This document shows positions 45,463 to 53,265 of a stretch of DNA of 64,000 bases, one piece after another (positions within the stretch are counted from its first letter, which is position 1; every line of letters begins with the position of its first letter). A program made the position numbers and the translations under genes. The notes beneath the pieces were generated by a model. The model ran no database searches, was not told the origin of the DNA, and saw only the letters and a program-made list of their open reading frames with translations. The stretch is from JAQGMJ01 sp036498945 (GTDB lineage: Bacteria; Pseudomonadota; Gammaproteobacteria; Burkholderiales; JAEUOS01), in NCBI GenBank assembly GCA_036498945.1, contig DASYEQ010000124.1:12526-76525 (forward strand), written 5' to 3'.

Positions 45463-46449
45463 ATGAATTGCCGTCCGGCCCGCCGCGCGTCGTGGATCGC
45501 GCCCCTGCTGTTTTCCTTGTGCGCCGCGGCGGCGCTGCCGCGCGATGCGGTAGCCCAGGCCGCCGACTTTCCCAGGCAGCCGATCCGCCTGATCAACGGC
45601 ACCTCGCCCGAATTGCTGGCGCGCGTGCTGGCGCAGAAGATCCAGGCCGACTGGGGCCAGCCGCTAATCGTCGAATCGCGCCCCGGCGCCTCCGGCATGA
45701 TCGCGGGCGACGCGGTGGCGAAGTCGCCGCCGGATGGCTACACCTGGTTTTTCTCCGGCTCTTCCGCCGTGATGTCCAGCGTGTTTTCCTCGCACCCGCC
45801 GTTCGACATGATGCGCGACCTGGCGCCCGTCGCCCTGATGGCGACCATCCCCTTCGTGCTCGGCGTCAACCCACAGGTGCCGGCGAAAAACCTGAAGGAA
45901 CTGGTGGCGCTTGCCAAGGCCAAGCCCAATTCCCTTAACTACGGCTCACCCGGCAACGGCAGCACGCCGCACCTGGCAATGGAGCGCTTCAAGCAGATGG
46001 CCGGCATCGAGATGACCCACGTGCCCTACAAGGGTGTGCCCAGCATGGTGACCGACATGATCGGCGGCCAGGTGCAACTGGGCTTCATCATCCAGCAGGC
46101 GGCGCTGCCGCAGGTGCAGGGCGGCAAGCTGCGCGCGCTGGCCGTGTCGGGTGCGAAACGCTCGCTGGCCGCGCCGGAGATTCCGACGGTGGCCGAGTCC
46201 GGCTACCCCGGCTTTGATCTCGTCGGCTGGACCAGCCTGCACGTACCGGCGAAAACGCCGCCGGCGATCATCCAGAAGATCAATGCGGAAGTGAACAAGA
46301 TCATGGCCGACCCCGAAGTGAAAAAGACCATGCTTGCGGCAGGCCTCGAGACCACCACCATCAGCAGCGCGGAGTTCGATGCCTTCGTCAAGCGCGACGT
46401 GGCGCGCTACGGCGAGGTGATGAAGACGGCGCACATCACGCTGGAGTGA
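45463..46449 (+). CDS. Bug-family substrate-binding protein with an altered N-terminal loop
   Basis: 328 residues from ATG 45463 (GGAGGAGA upstream); the signal peptide ends near VAQAADFP. Most Bug motifs are present (ESRPGASGMIAGDAVAKSPP, VPYKGVPSMVTDMIGGQV), but the first ligand loop is shortened: IRLINGTSPELLARVLAQ replaces the usual IVPxAAGGPTDxLAR, losing the GG-x-D. Ligand preference may therefore differ from the other five copies. It is a single gene with a bidirectional terminator. Confidence 0.9.
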   Translation: MNCRPARRASWIAPLLFSLCAAAALPRDAVAQAADFPRQPIRLINGTSPELLARVLAQKIQADWGQPLIVESRPGASGMIAGDAVAKSPPDGYTWFFSGSSAVMSSVFSSHPPFDMMRDLAPVALMATIPFVLGVNPQVPAKNLKELVALAKAKPNSLNYGSPGNGSTPHLAMERFKQMAGIEMTHVPYKGVPSMVTDMIGGQVQLGFIIQQAALPQVQGGKLRALAVSGAKRSLAAPEIPTVAESGYPGFDLVGWTSLHVPAKTPPAIIQKINAEVNKIMADPEVKKTMLAAGLETTTISSAEFDAFVKRDVARYGEVMKTAHITLE

Positions 46450-46470
46450 TGCAGTGCTGAAAACAAAAAA

Positions 46471-46494
46471 CGGACCTCGATGGGTCCGCTTTTT
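46471..46494. terminator. Bidirectional terminator between convergent genes
   Basis: CGGACC-TCGATG-GGTCCG has AAACAAAAAA on its left and CTTTTTG on its right, so it can stop both the Bug transcript (plus) and the LpxO-like transcript (minus, ending at 46513). Confidence 0.85.
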
Positions 46495-46512
46495 GTTTAC
46501 CGCCTTACTCTC

Positions 46513-47412
46513 TTAAGGCAAAACCCAGATCAGCGCCAGGCCGCCGACGATCAGCGCGAACTTGGTGATCTTGTACACCGTGCGGTTCCAGCGCTTGAAG
46601 GCGCGGCGCTTTTCGCCGATGTAATGCACATAGCGGAACAGGTGGTTGATTGCGCCGGTGCGGTCGCCTTCGTTGTTGGGCGAGGCGCCCGCCGCCACGA
46701 TGTGGGTGGCGATCCAGCGGTTGATCGCCTGCGCCCAGCGGTATTTCATCGGCCGCTCGATGTCGCAGAAGAGCACGATGCGGCCCTGGCCGGAAGTGTT
46801 CTCGGCGTAGTGCAGGAAGGTCTCGTCGAACACCACGCCTTCGCCGTCGCGCCAGCTGTAGCGCTCGCCATCGACCGAGATGTAGCAGCTGTCGGCGTTG
46901 GGGGTGACCAGGCCCAGGTGGTAGCGCAGCGAGCCGGCGTAGGGGTCGCGGTGCAGGCCGAGCTTGCCGCCGTCCGGCAGATAGGCAAACATCGCCGCCT
47001 TCACCGAGGGCAGCCTGGAAACCAGCTCGGTGGTCAGCGGGCACAGGGTGCGCGCGGAGGGGTGGGCGTCGCCGTACCACTTGATGTAGAAGCGCTTCCA
47101 GCCCTTCTTGAAAAAGGAGTTGAAGCCGGCGTCGTCGTGGTTCTGCGCCGCCTTGATCTCGGTGGCCAGCAGGTTCTCGCCCTCGACGCGGATCTGTTCC
47201 CAGTGCTCTTCCAGCACCTTGAGATCGGCGAAACGCGAACGGTCGATGTACGGGGTGCGCGGCACGCCGGAGAAGGCGAGCATGAAGACGTTCACCGGCG
47301 CGGTGAACGACGAATGGTCGAACACCTGGCGGAACCATTTGTGGCGCACCTGCCCGCGCAACTGCATGTAGGCGGAGCAGCAGAGGAAAAAAGCGACGAC
47401 GAACTTGATCAT
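46513..47412 (-). CDS. lpxO: Aspartyl/asparaginyl beta-hydroxylase family protein (LpxO-like)
   Basis: 299 residues with an N-terminal membrane segment (MIKFVVAFFLCCSAYMQL) and another hydrophobic stretch at the C-terminus (KFALIVGGLALIWVLP). The dioxygenase core shows the iron-binding HxD (GLHRDPYAGSLRYHLGL) and a distal His (FDETFLHYAENTSGQGRIVL). LpxO hydroxylates lipid A 2-acyl chains using 2-oxoglutarate and O2 at the inner membrane. The substrate assignment rests on family and size; beta-hydroxylation of another substrate is possible. Confidence 0.82.
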   Translation of the reverse strand: MIKFVVAFFLCCSAYMQLRGQVRHKWFRQVFDHSSFTAPVNVFMLAFSGVPRTPYIDRSRFADLKVLEEHWEQIRVEGENLLATEIKAAQNHDDAGFNSFFKKGWKRFYIKWYGDAHPSARTLCPLTTELVSRLPSVKAAMFAYLPDGGKLGLHRDPYAGSLRYHLGLVTPNADSCYISVDGERYSWRDGEGVVFDETFLHYAENTSGQGRIVLFCDIERPMKYRWAQAINRWIATHIVAAGASPNNEGDRTGAINHLFRYVHYIGEKRRAFKRWNRTVYKITKFALIVGGLALIWVLP

Positions 47413-47632
47413 GGCGGGAAGGGATGCTCGCCCTGAGACTGCAATCGTGCCATTTTACCCCCAGTGGCAACGGCCGCGCCGGCGCGGCGGGCAATTCCTG
47501 CTTGCCGGTCCATATGGGGGAATGCCGGCGGAAAGGGCGGCGTAGTGGCGGCGCGCCTCAAGTACGAGGGCGCGCCGTTCATGCGGCGCAGGAAACGGCG
47601 TGCGGTTGCCGCTCCGGCGCGGCCGCGCCTAC

Positions 47633-48106
47633 TCAGTCGACAAAATGCGTGTCGGTCGGCTTCTGCGGCGGCAGCTTGATGGCGATCGCCTTCACCGGGC
47701 CGCTGGAGACGATGGTGCCGCCGTGCGCCGTGCCCTTGGGAATGATGATCAGGGTGCCGGCCTTGAAGTCGTGCCGTTCCTTGCCCAGCCACATCGCGCC
47801 GCTGCCCTCGATGATGTACTGGATCTCGTCGGTGTCGGCGTGATAGTGCTTTTTCACGTTGCCCGACTGGATGCCGATGGTGCCGTACTGCGTCACCACC
47901 AGGGACTTGCCGTGCATTTCGGGGTTGGAGGTGGCGGGAATGTCGTCGTGCTTCATGCCGGCCAGATCGATCATCGCCGGCTGCAGGGTGCTGGCGCCCT
48001 GGGCCTGGGCACTGGAAAACATGTGCTGCGCGAGGGGGGCGACGAAAATGCCGGCGCCGAAGGCGAGGGCGGCGGCGAGGGCGAGCCTGGGGGTGGTGTG
48101 GCGCAT
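47633..48106 (-). CDS. Secreted cupin-domain protein
   Basis: 157 residues with a signal peptide (MRHTTPRLALAAALAFGAGI...AQA). One cupin barrel shows motif 1 KKHYHADTDEIQYIIEGSG (two His and Glu as metal ligands) and motif 2 FKAGTLIIIPKGTAHGG (His). It is a periplasmic metal-binding cupin; enzymatic or sensory role unknown. The start has GGAGAC upstream. The 220-bp region between it and the LpxO-like gene contains no gene. Confidence 0.82.
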   Translation of the reverse strand: MRHTTPRLALAAALAFGAGIFVAPLAQHMFSSAQAQGASTLQPAMIDLAGMKHDDIPATSNPEMHGKSLVVTQYGTIGIQSGNVKKHYHADTDEIQYIIEGSGAMWLGKERHDFKAGTLIIIPKGTAHGGTIVSSGPVKAIAIKLPPQKPTDTHFVD

Positions 48107-48364
48107 GGTTGTCTCCTGGTGTGGTTATTGGTCTTGCCTGTGCTTGTACGGGTGCGGCCGGCATGAGGATGCCGCGGCGCCGCGCCAATATAGCCGATCG
48201 GTAGCACCGGCGTCATCCGGCGGCGCCATCGGCTTGCGGCGTTTTGACCCATTGCGGCGCGGCACCCTGGGCGCCGCCGGCCCGGCCGGTGTAGGCGGGC
48301 GCCGGGCAGACGCGCGTGCGCGGGCGGCGCAAGGTGCGGGTTCATCCAACCGCGCGGAGCCGCC

Positions 48365-48973
48365 ATGTCCAAAGCCCTGTTTGTCGCCATCGATGCCAAT
48401 CCGGGCCACGAGGCCGAAGTGGAGGTGTTCCTGCGCGATGCGCTGGCCACCGTCAGCGAAGAGCCGGACACCCGCAACTGGTACGCGCTGCGCTTCGCCG
48501 CCGGGCAATACGCCATCTTCGATACCTTCCCCGGCGTTGCCGCCCAGCTCAAGCACCTGGTGGGCAAGGTGGGCCGCGCGCTGGTGGCGAAAAGCTTCAC
48601 CGCGCTGGAGGGGCTGCCGGGCATCGAGTCGGCCGACCTGATCGCCGCCAAGCCGCCGGCGCGCACGCGCCTGGTCACGCATGCGCTGTATGTGCCGATG
48701 AAGGCGCGCGCCGGCCAGGAAAAAGCCGTCGCCGATTTTCTCGGCAGCGCCCTGCCGCTGGTGATCGACGAGCCGGACACCGCCGCCTGGTATGCACTGG
48801 ATCTGGGCGGTGGGCATTTCGCCATTTTCGACGTCTTCGCCGACGCCGCCGCGCGCGATGCGCACCTGGCCGGCGCGGTGGCCGCGGCACTGATGGCGCG
48901 CGCGCCGGAACTGCTGGAGGCGATGCCGGAAATCCGCGGTGCCGAAGTGCTGGCGGCCAAGACCTGGACCTAA
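48365..48973 (+). CDS. Tandem ABM-like (dimeric alpha/beta barrel) protein
   Basis: 202 residues made of two similar halves, each about 98 long. Half one reads LFVAIDANPGHEAEVEVFLRDAL...EEPDTRNWYALRFAAGQYAIFDTF; half two reads LYVPMKARAGQEKAVADFLGSAL...DEPDTAAWYALDLGGGHFAIFDVF. The pattern matches antibiotic-biosynthesis-monooxygenase/DUF1330-like domains, normally dimers, here fused. No catalytic residue is assured. It is monocistronic and has its own terminator. Confidence 0.75.
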   Translation: MSKALFVAIDANPGHEAEVEVFLRDALATVSEEPDTRNWYALRFAAGQYAIFDTFPGVAAQLKHLVGKVGRALVAKSFTALEGLPGIESADLIAAKPPARTRLVTHALYVPMKARAGQEKAVADFLGSALPLVIDEPDTAAWYALDLGGGHFAIFDVFADAAARDAHLAGAVAAALMARAPELLEAMPEIRGAEVLAAKTWT

Positions 48974-48991
48974 GGTGGCGGGGCAATAACG

Positions 48992-49015
48992 GCCGGCGCT
49001 TGCGCCGGCTTTTTT
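48992..49015 (+). terminator. Intrinsic terminator
   Basis: GCCGGCGC-TT-GCGCCGGC followed by T6 begins 19 bp after the tandem-ABM stop codon. Confidence 0.9.
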
Positions 49016-49177
49016 GTGGCGCAAACCATGCCGCCACGGCGCCGCCGCCCGCTTGAAGGGAGGTGGGGATGCGCGAGGGGAATCCATTTTCGCGGACGTG
49101 ATCTGCTCTGTGACAATGTCATATCGCACAGGTAAAATCGGGTTGCCCTGATCAACAATTCCACAAGGCCCAACCTC

Positions 49178-49876
49178 ATGCATCGTCTTTCCCGCCGTAC
49201 CCTGACCGTCCTCGCCGCGCTTTGCGCCTTGCCGCTGAGCCTGGCCGCGCAGGCGCAGACCACCGAACCCGCCAGCGTCGAAGGCAACACACTCAACCTG
49301 ACGATTCCCGCCGGCTACTGCAAACTCACCCGCGACGCCGAGCCCGGCCGCACGCTTTATGGTTCGCAGGACCGCATGCAGACCGGCGTCAACCTGGTGG
49401 TGCTGATCTATGGCGACTGCAAGGAAGTGGCGCAACTCAAGAGCGGAAAAGCGCGAGCGCTGCCGCACTACGGCATGTATCTGGCGCCGCTTTCCGCCGG
49501 CCATGTCTCCAAGCTGCCGCTCACGGTATCGCGCGCGCAGGCGCTGGACGAAATCGCCAAGTCGGTGCCGGCGATGAACCCCGCAGTGCTGGAACAGACC
49601 GCCGGCGCCCGCGCAAAATCGGAAGGCGTGGCGATGAACAAGATGACCAGCGGCCTGCTCGGGCGCGATGCCAATGCCGTCTATGTCGGCCTGGCGGCCA
49701 ACGTCTCCGGTGCCGGCGCGGCGCCCAACCGCTTTCACGCCGTCACCGCGCTCACCTACGTCAAGGGCGTGGGCCTCTCGAGCAATCTCTACAGCCCGGT
49801 CGAACCCGGCGCGCCGTTTGACAAACTGTGGGCGGCGCAAAAGGCGCTGGCCGCGGCGCTGGTGAAGGCCAACTGA
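49178..49876 (+). CDS. Secreted protein of unknown function
   Basis: 232 residues with a clear signal peptide (MHRLSRRTLTVLAALCALPL...AQA). The mature part begins NTLNLTIPAGYCKLTRDAEPG and has two cysteines (GYCKL, YGDCKE) that could form a disulfide. There is no recognisable enzyme motif. An AT-rich stretch at about 49110-49140 upstream probably holds its promoter. No family was recognised. Confidence 0.78.
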   Translation: MHRLSRRTLTVLAALCALPLSLAAQAQTTEPASVEGNTLNLTIPAGYCKLTRDAEPGRTLYGSQDRMQTGVNLVVLIYGDCKEVAQLKSGKARALPHYGMYLAPLSAGHVSKLPLTVSRAQALDEIAKSVPAMNPAVLEQTAGARAKSEGVAMNKMTSGLLGRDANAVYVGLAANVSGAGAAPNRFHAVTALTYVKGVGLSSNLYSPVEPGAPFDKLWAAQKALAAALVKAN

Positions 49877-49917
49877 TCGCGGTTGCCGGCCGCCAAGGCC
49901 GCCTGCTACGGCACGCC

Positions 49918-50280
49918 TTAGCGCGTGCCGCCAATGCCGCCGGGGCCGCCGGTCGAGCCCATGCTGCCGGTGCCCGCGCCCAGGGTGCCGGTGGCGCCGC
50001 CGGCATTGTTCACGCGCGTTTGCGTGCGTGCGCGGTCGGCGCCGCGCTTCAAGTCGGCCTCGCCGCTGGCCGCCAGGCTGGTGTCGCCGGTGGCGCGTTC
50101 CTTCTGCTTGCGCGCGTGCTGTGGGCTCACGGCTGCCGGCAGCTTGGCGTTGGTGCTGCTGTTGAAGCCCGCGCTGGTGCTGCTGGCGTTGCCGCTGCCG
50201 CTACCGGCGCCGGTTTGCGCGTGCGCCGCGCAGGCAAGCGCGATCAGCGGGGCGGCGGCGAAGAGGTGCAGGGTTTTCAT
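49918..50280 (-). CDS. Small secreted glycine/serine-rich protein
   Basis: 120 residues: signal peptide (MKTLHLFAAAPLIALACAAHA), a GAGSGSGNASSTSAGF stretch, a basic middle (SPQHARKQKERATGD) and a glycine-rich tail (GSMGSTGGPGGIGGTR). GGAGACC lies just upstream of the ATG. It resembles in style the larger low-complexity protein at 12735-13421. Function unknown. Confidence 0.65.
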   Translation of the reverse strand: MKTLHLFAAAPLIALACAAHAQTGAGSGSGNASSTSAGFNSSTNAKLPAAVSPQHARKQKERATGDTSLAASGEADLKRGADRARTQTRVNNAGGATGTLGAGTGSMGSTGGPGGIGGTR

Positions 50281-50345
50281 CTCGGTCTCCTAAAACAAAA
50301 AGGGACACGGGCACTCCCGCGTCCCCCGCGTTACGCGCGCGCGTT

Positions 50346-50666
50346 TCAGCGATGCGCGTAGTGGCGGTGATACCAGTCCTCGTGGACGAAGTAGGCCGGA
50401 CGGCCGCAGGCGTTGTAGTGGCTGCAATAGCGGTCCCAGTGGGCGCGGTGCTCGGCCGGCACGCGCAGGTAGACCGGCGGCGCGCCGACGACCGTGGGGC
50501 CGGCCACCACCGGCGCCTGGTTGTACACCACCGGGGGCGGGCCGCCGCCCAGGTTGATGCTGCCGTAGAAACCGGGCTCGCCGACGCTCACGGCCACGGC
50601 GGCAAAAGCGGGAACGGCGGCCAGGGAAAGTGCCGCCGCGGCGATGAGTTTGGGGTTGATCTTCAT
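50346..50666 (-). CDS. Small secreted protein with a Tyr/His-rich C-terminus
   Basis: 106 residues from ATG 50666 (CAGGAG upstream). After the signal peptide (MKINPKLIAAAALSLAAVPAFA) comes a glycine/proline-rich part (FYGSINLGGGPPPVVYN, VYLRVPAEHRAHWDRYC) and the tail GRPAYFVHEDWYHRHYAHR. Two cysteines (YCSHYNACG) may pair. Similar small proteins with such tails occur in betaproteobacteria without known function. It is 65 bp upstream of, and on the same strand as, the gene at 49918. Confidence 0.7.
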   Translation of the reverse strand: MKINPKLIAAAALSLAAVPAFAAVAVSVGEPGFYGSINLGGGPPPVVYNQAPVVAGPTVVGAPPVYLRVPAEHRAHWDRYCSHYNACGRPAYFVHEDWYHRHYAHR

Positions 50667-50901
50667 GAAGACTCCTGTGGATGCTGGTGCGCATGCATGC
50701 GCACGGTACGTCGGCATTGACTTGCGCCGCACGGGCCGCCTGCGCCGCGGCCCGGATTGAGAATGCGGCGGGCGGCTACTGCCGTCTGTAGTGAGCCGGC
50801 GTGTCCGCCTGTAGGAAACGGCTGACCGCAAGCGGCGTATGCTGCGCCTCGCAACGAAAGCGGCAGCGGCGGACGCGGCTGCCAATTGAGAGGAGAGGGG
50901 C

Positions 50902-51624
50902 ATGGCAACACGCGGTTTGCTCTACGGCGCGCTGGCCTACGCCTGCGCGCTCGCCTCTTTCGCCTACGCGGTCGGCTTCATCGGCAGCTTGGTCGTGCCC
51001 AAGACCATCGACAGCGGCGCCACGGGCCCAGTTGCGCTTTTCATCGACATTGGCCTGGTCACGCTGTTCGCCCTGCAGCACAGCGTGATGGCGCGGCCCG
51101 GCTTCAAGGCGGTGTTGGCGCGCGTGCTGCCGGCGGCGCTGGAGCGCAGCACCTATGTGCTGGCATCCGCGCTGCTGCTGGCGCTACTGTGCTGGCAATG
51201 GCAGCCGCTGCCGGCGCTGCTGTGGCAGGTGCAGGCGCCGCCGTTGCGCGCGCTGCTGTATGCGCTTTATGCCGGCGGCTGGCTGATTGCCGGTGCCGCC
51301 ACCTGCATGATCAGCCACGGCGATCTGTTCGGCCTGCGCCAGGTGTGGGCCGCCGCGCGCGGCATGGCGTATGCGCCGGTGCCGTTCGCCCGGGTGGCGC
51401 TGTATCGCCATGTGCGCCATCCCATCATGCTGGGCCTGCTGATCGCGTTCTGGGCCGCGCCCGACATGAGCGTGGGCCGCTTGCTGTTCGCCGCGCTCAA
51501 CACCGCCTACGTCTTCATCGGCACCTGGTTCGAGGAGCGCGATCTGCGCCGCGCCTTCGGGGCGGACTACGAAGCCTATGCGCGCGAAGCCGGCATGCTG
51601 CTGCCCAAGCGCAGGGCGGACTGA
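50902..51624 (+). CDS. mddA: Probable methanethiol S-methyltransferase (MddA-like, NnrU/ICMT fold)
   Basis: 240 residues with about five membrane helices. Segments typical of MddA are visible: YAVGFIGSLVVPKTIDSG near the N-terminus, LFALQHSVMARPGFKAVLAR, ERSTYVLASALLLALL, SHGDLFGLRQVW, and the methyltransferase C-terminus YRHVRHPIMLGLLIAFWAAPDMS with FEERDLRRAFGADYEAYAREAG. MddA methylates methanethiol with S-adenosylmethionine to dimethyl sulfide. Single gene with a good AGGAGAGG site. Close relatives with other substrates exist, so activity is not proven. Confidence 0.75.
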   Translation: MATRGLLYGALAYACALASFAYAVGFIGSLVVPKTIDSGATGPVALFIDIGLVTLFALQHSVMARPGFKAVLARVLPAALERSTYVLASALLLALLCWQWQPLPALLWQVQAPPLRALLYALYAGGWLIAGAATCMISHGDLFGLRQVWAAARGMAYAPVPFARVALYRHVRHPIMLGLLIAFWAAPDMSVGRLLFAALNTAYVFIGTWFEERDLRRAFGADYEAYAREAGMLLPKRRAD

Positions 51625-51800
51625 GGCGGAACCGGCTGTGGATCGTGGCACGGCCGCTGTGCCGGCGTCGAAGGCAACGTAGCGTCGCCGCCCGGCGACG
51701 CGCGCCCTTGCGTCCCGTTATCCGGGTGTGGCTTGGTGTCTTCGCAAGTGCCTCAGCGGCCAGGCTTCGGCACGGTTCCACGCAGTGCAAAAAAGCGCCG

Positions 51801-51945
51801 CCGATATTGTGATATCGGTGGGCAAAATATGGGTAGGGCATGCCGGCTTTTCCCCGATACTGCGCGCCGGAAACCTGCGGCCTTCCTCCGCGATTTCCTC
51901 CTTGGAGTAACGCCCGGTTCCGCGGGGTCCGCCTTGCGGAACCGG
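51801..51945. other. Two perfect hairpins in the 360-bp non-coding gap 51625-51984
   Basis: CCGATAT-TGTG-ATATCGG (51801-51818) and CCGGTTCCGC / GCGGAACCGG (51914-51923 with 51936-51945, 12-nt loop, followed by ACGTGTTTT) lie upstream of the small gene at 51985. The second could be a terminator of a leader transcript. No protein gene with a ribosome site was found in this gap. Confidence 0.5.
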
Positions 51946-51984
51946 ACGTGTTTTCCCATAACTCGAATACGAGGGAGTCACACC

Positions 51985-52326
51985 TTGAACCTGTCGTCCA
52001 AACTTTCCGGCCTGTTCTTTTTAGGCCTCTCGATTGCCTTCATCCTCTCGGCCAGTGCGAACACGCCGCCGCCGGCTTCACTCCACGCCGATTTCGGCCA
52101 CGCCGTGGGCGACTTCAAGCAGGGCCGGCGCACTGCTGCCTACGCCACCTTTGCGCGCCTGGCCGATCAGGGCGACGTCGAATCGGCGCGCGTCGCGCTG
52201 ATGATGTATCGCCACGGCGAAGATTTCTACGGCACCGCCTGGGGCGCCTCGCAGCCGCAACTCGACCACTGGATGGCCCTGGCGCACACGCCGATGGAGC
52301 GGCCGATCGCCGAGTCGGGCGACTGA
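51985..52326 (+). CDS. Small secreted Sel1/TPR-like protein
   Basis: 113 residues starting at TTG 51985 with GAGGGAG upstream; no ATG is better placed. A signal peptide (LSSKLSGLFFLGLSIAFILSA) precedes one Sel1-like helix pair (DFKQGRRTAAYATFARLADQ, GDVESARVALMMYRHGEDF), then a tryptophan-containing tail. A single such repeat is too short for a full scaffold, so it may work as an oligomer or partner. Function unknown. Confidence 0.65.
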   Translation: MNLSSKLSGLFFLGLSIAFILSASANTPPPASLHADFGHAVGDFKQGRRTAAYATFARLADQGDVESARVALMMYRHGEDFYGTAWGASQPQLDHWMALAHTPMERPIAESGD

Positions 52327-52525
52327 GGCAACACCGCGCCGCGCGGCGTGCGCCGCCGCGTGCGGCGGCATGTAACGCCGTTACACGCGTCGAGGCGCGG
52401 CGCCAGTTCGCGCGCCTGGGCGCGGCTTTCAGTTTGCGCCTCCAAGTGCAGCTTCGGCGCGCGTCTCGGCGCACGGCATCGGTCTGTGCCTTCGTGCGCG
52501 GCACCGGCCGCGCACCCGCATCGCG

Positions 52526-53161
52526 CTACTGCCGCACCCCACCCACCGCCTTGCCGCCGCGCGCGGCATCGATCAGGCTGGCGGCAAGCGCGCGCGCGGT
52601 TTGCGCGGCGGCGAGGTTGTGGTCCATCTGTGCCGACACCATCGCGCCGTCGTAGAGCAGCACCAGTTGCCCCGCCAGCGCCTCCGGCGCGGTGCAGCCG
52701 GCTTCGCGCGCCAGGCTGGTGAACAGTTCCAGGGTCCAGGTGCGCGAACTGTCGACCACTTCGCGCGCGCGGCTCTCCGGGCTGATCTGCGCGGCGGCGC
52801 GCATGAAGGCGCACCCCTTGTAGGTGGGCTCGCTGAAGGCCTCGGCCAGGCCTTCGTAGATCGCCAGCATCTTGTCGCGCGGGTTGTCGTAACGCCCCAT
52901 CACCCTCTCGGCGCGCGCCTGGCGCGCCACCTGGCGCTCCAGCAGGTAGGCGCGCACCAGGTCGTCCTTGCCTTTGAAGTTGCTGTACAGCGAGGCCTTG
53001 GCGACGCCAGCGCGCTCGATCACCTTCTCGATGCCCACGCTTTGCACGCCGTGCTCATAGAACAACTCGCCGGCTGCATCGAGCAGGCGTTCCCGGGCTG
53101 ACAGCCGGGGCGATTCCGCATGCCCGTGGGCCGCTGGGCTTTCCAGGTGACTGTTTTCCAT
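52526..53161 (-). CDS. TetR-family repressor
   Basis: 211 residues: an N-terminal HTH (ARERLLDAAGELFYEHGVQSVGIEKVIERAGVAKASLYSNFKGKDDLVRAYL, about 22-73), then the ligand domain including GCAFMRAAAQISPESRAREV. It is divergent from an MFS pump gene with two identical-type dyads between, so it represses the pump (and itself) until a ligand binds. The ligand is unknown. Confidence 0.92.
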   Translation of the reverse strand: MENSHLESPAAHGHAESPRLSARERLLDAAGELFYEHGVQSVGIEKVIERAGVAKASLYSNFKGKDDLVRAYLLERQVARQARAERVMGRYDNPRDKMLAIYEGLAEAFSEPTYKGCAFMRAAAQISPESRAREVVDSSRTWTLELFTSLAREAGCTAPEALAGQLVLLYDGAMVSAQMDHNLAAAQTARALAASLIDAARGGKAVGGVRQ

Positions 53162-53189
53162 CGCGTTTCCAATTCCATCAAAATATGGC

Positions 53190-53239
53190 TTGACTTTACC
53201 AGACTGGTCTGTATAGTGTCAACCAACCAGACCAGTCTG
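53190..53239 (+). promoter_or_regulatory. MFS promoter with two TetR operators
   Basis: TTGACT (53190-53195), a 16-bp spacer and TATAGT (53212-53217) form the pump promoter. The dyad CAGACTGGTCTG (53200-53211) fills the spacer and a second, CAGACCAGTCTG (53228-53239), lies just past the start point, 28 bp centre to centre. Binding of the divergent TetR protein would block RNA polymerase. Confidence 0.85.
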
Positions 53240-53265
53240 TCTGATCCGTTCCAAGGGGAACCGCC

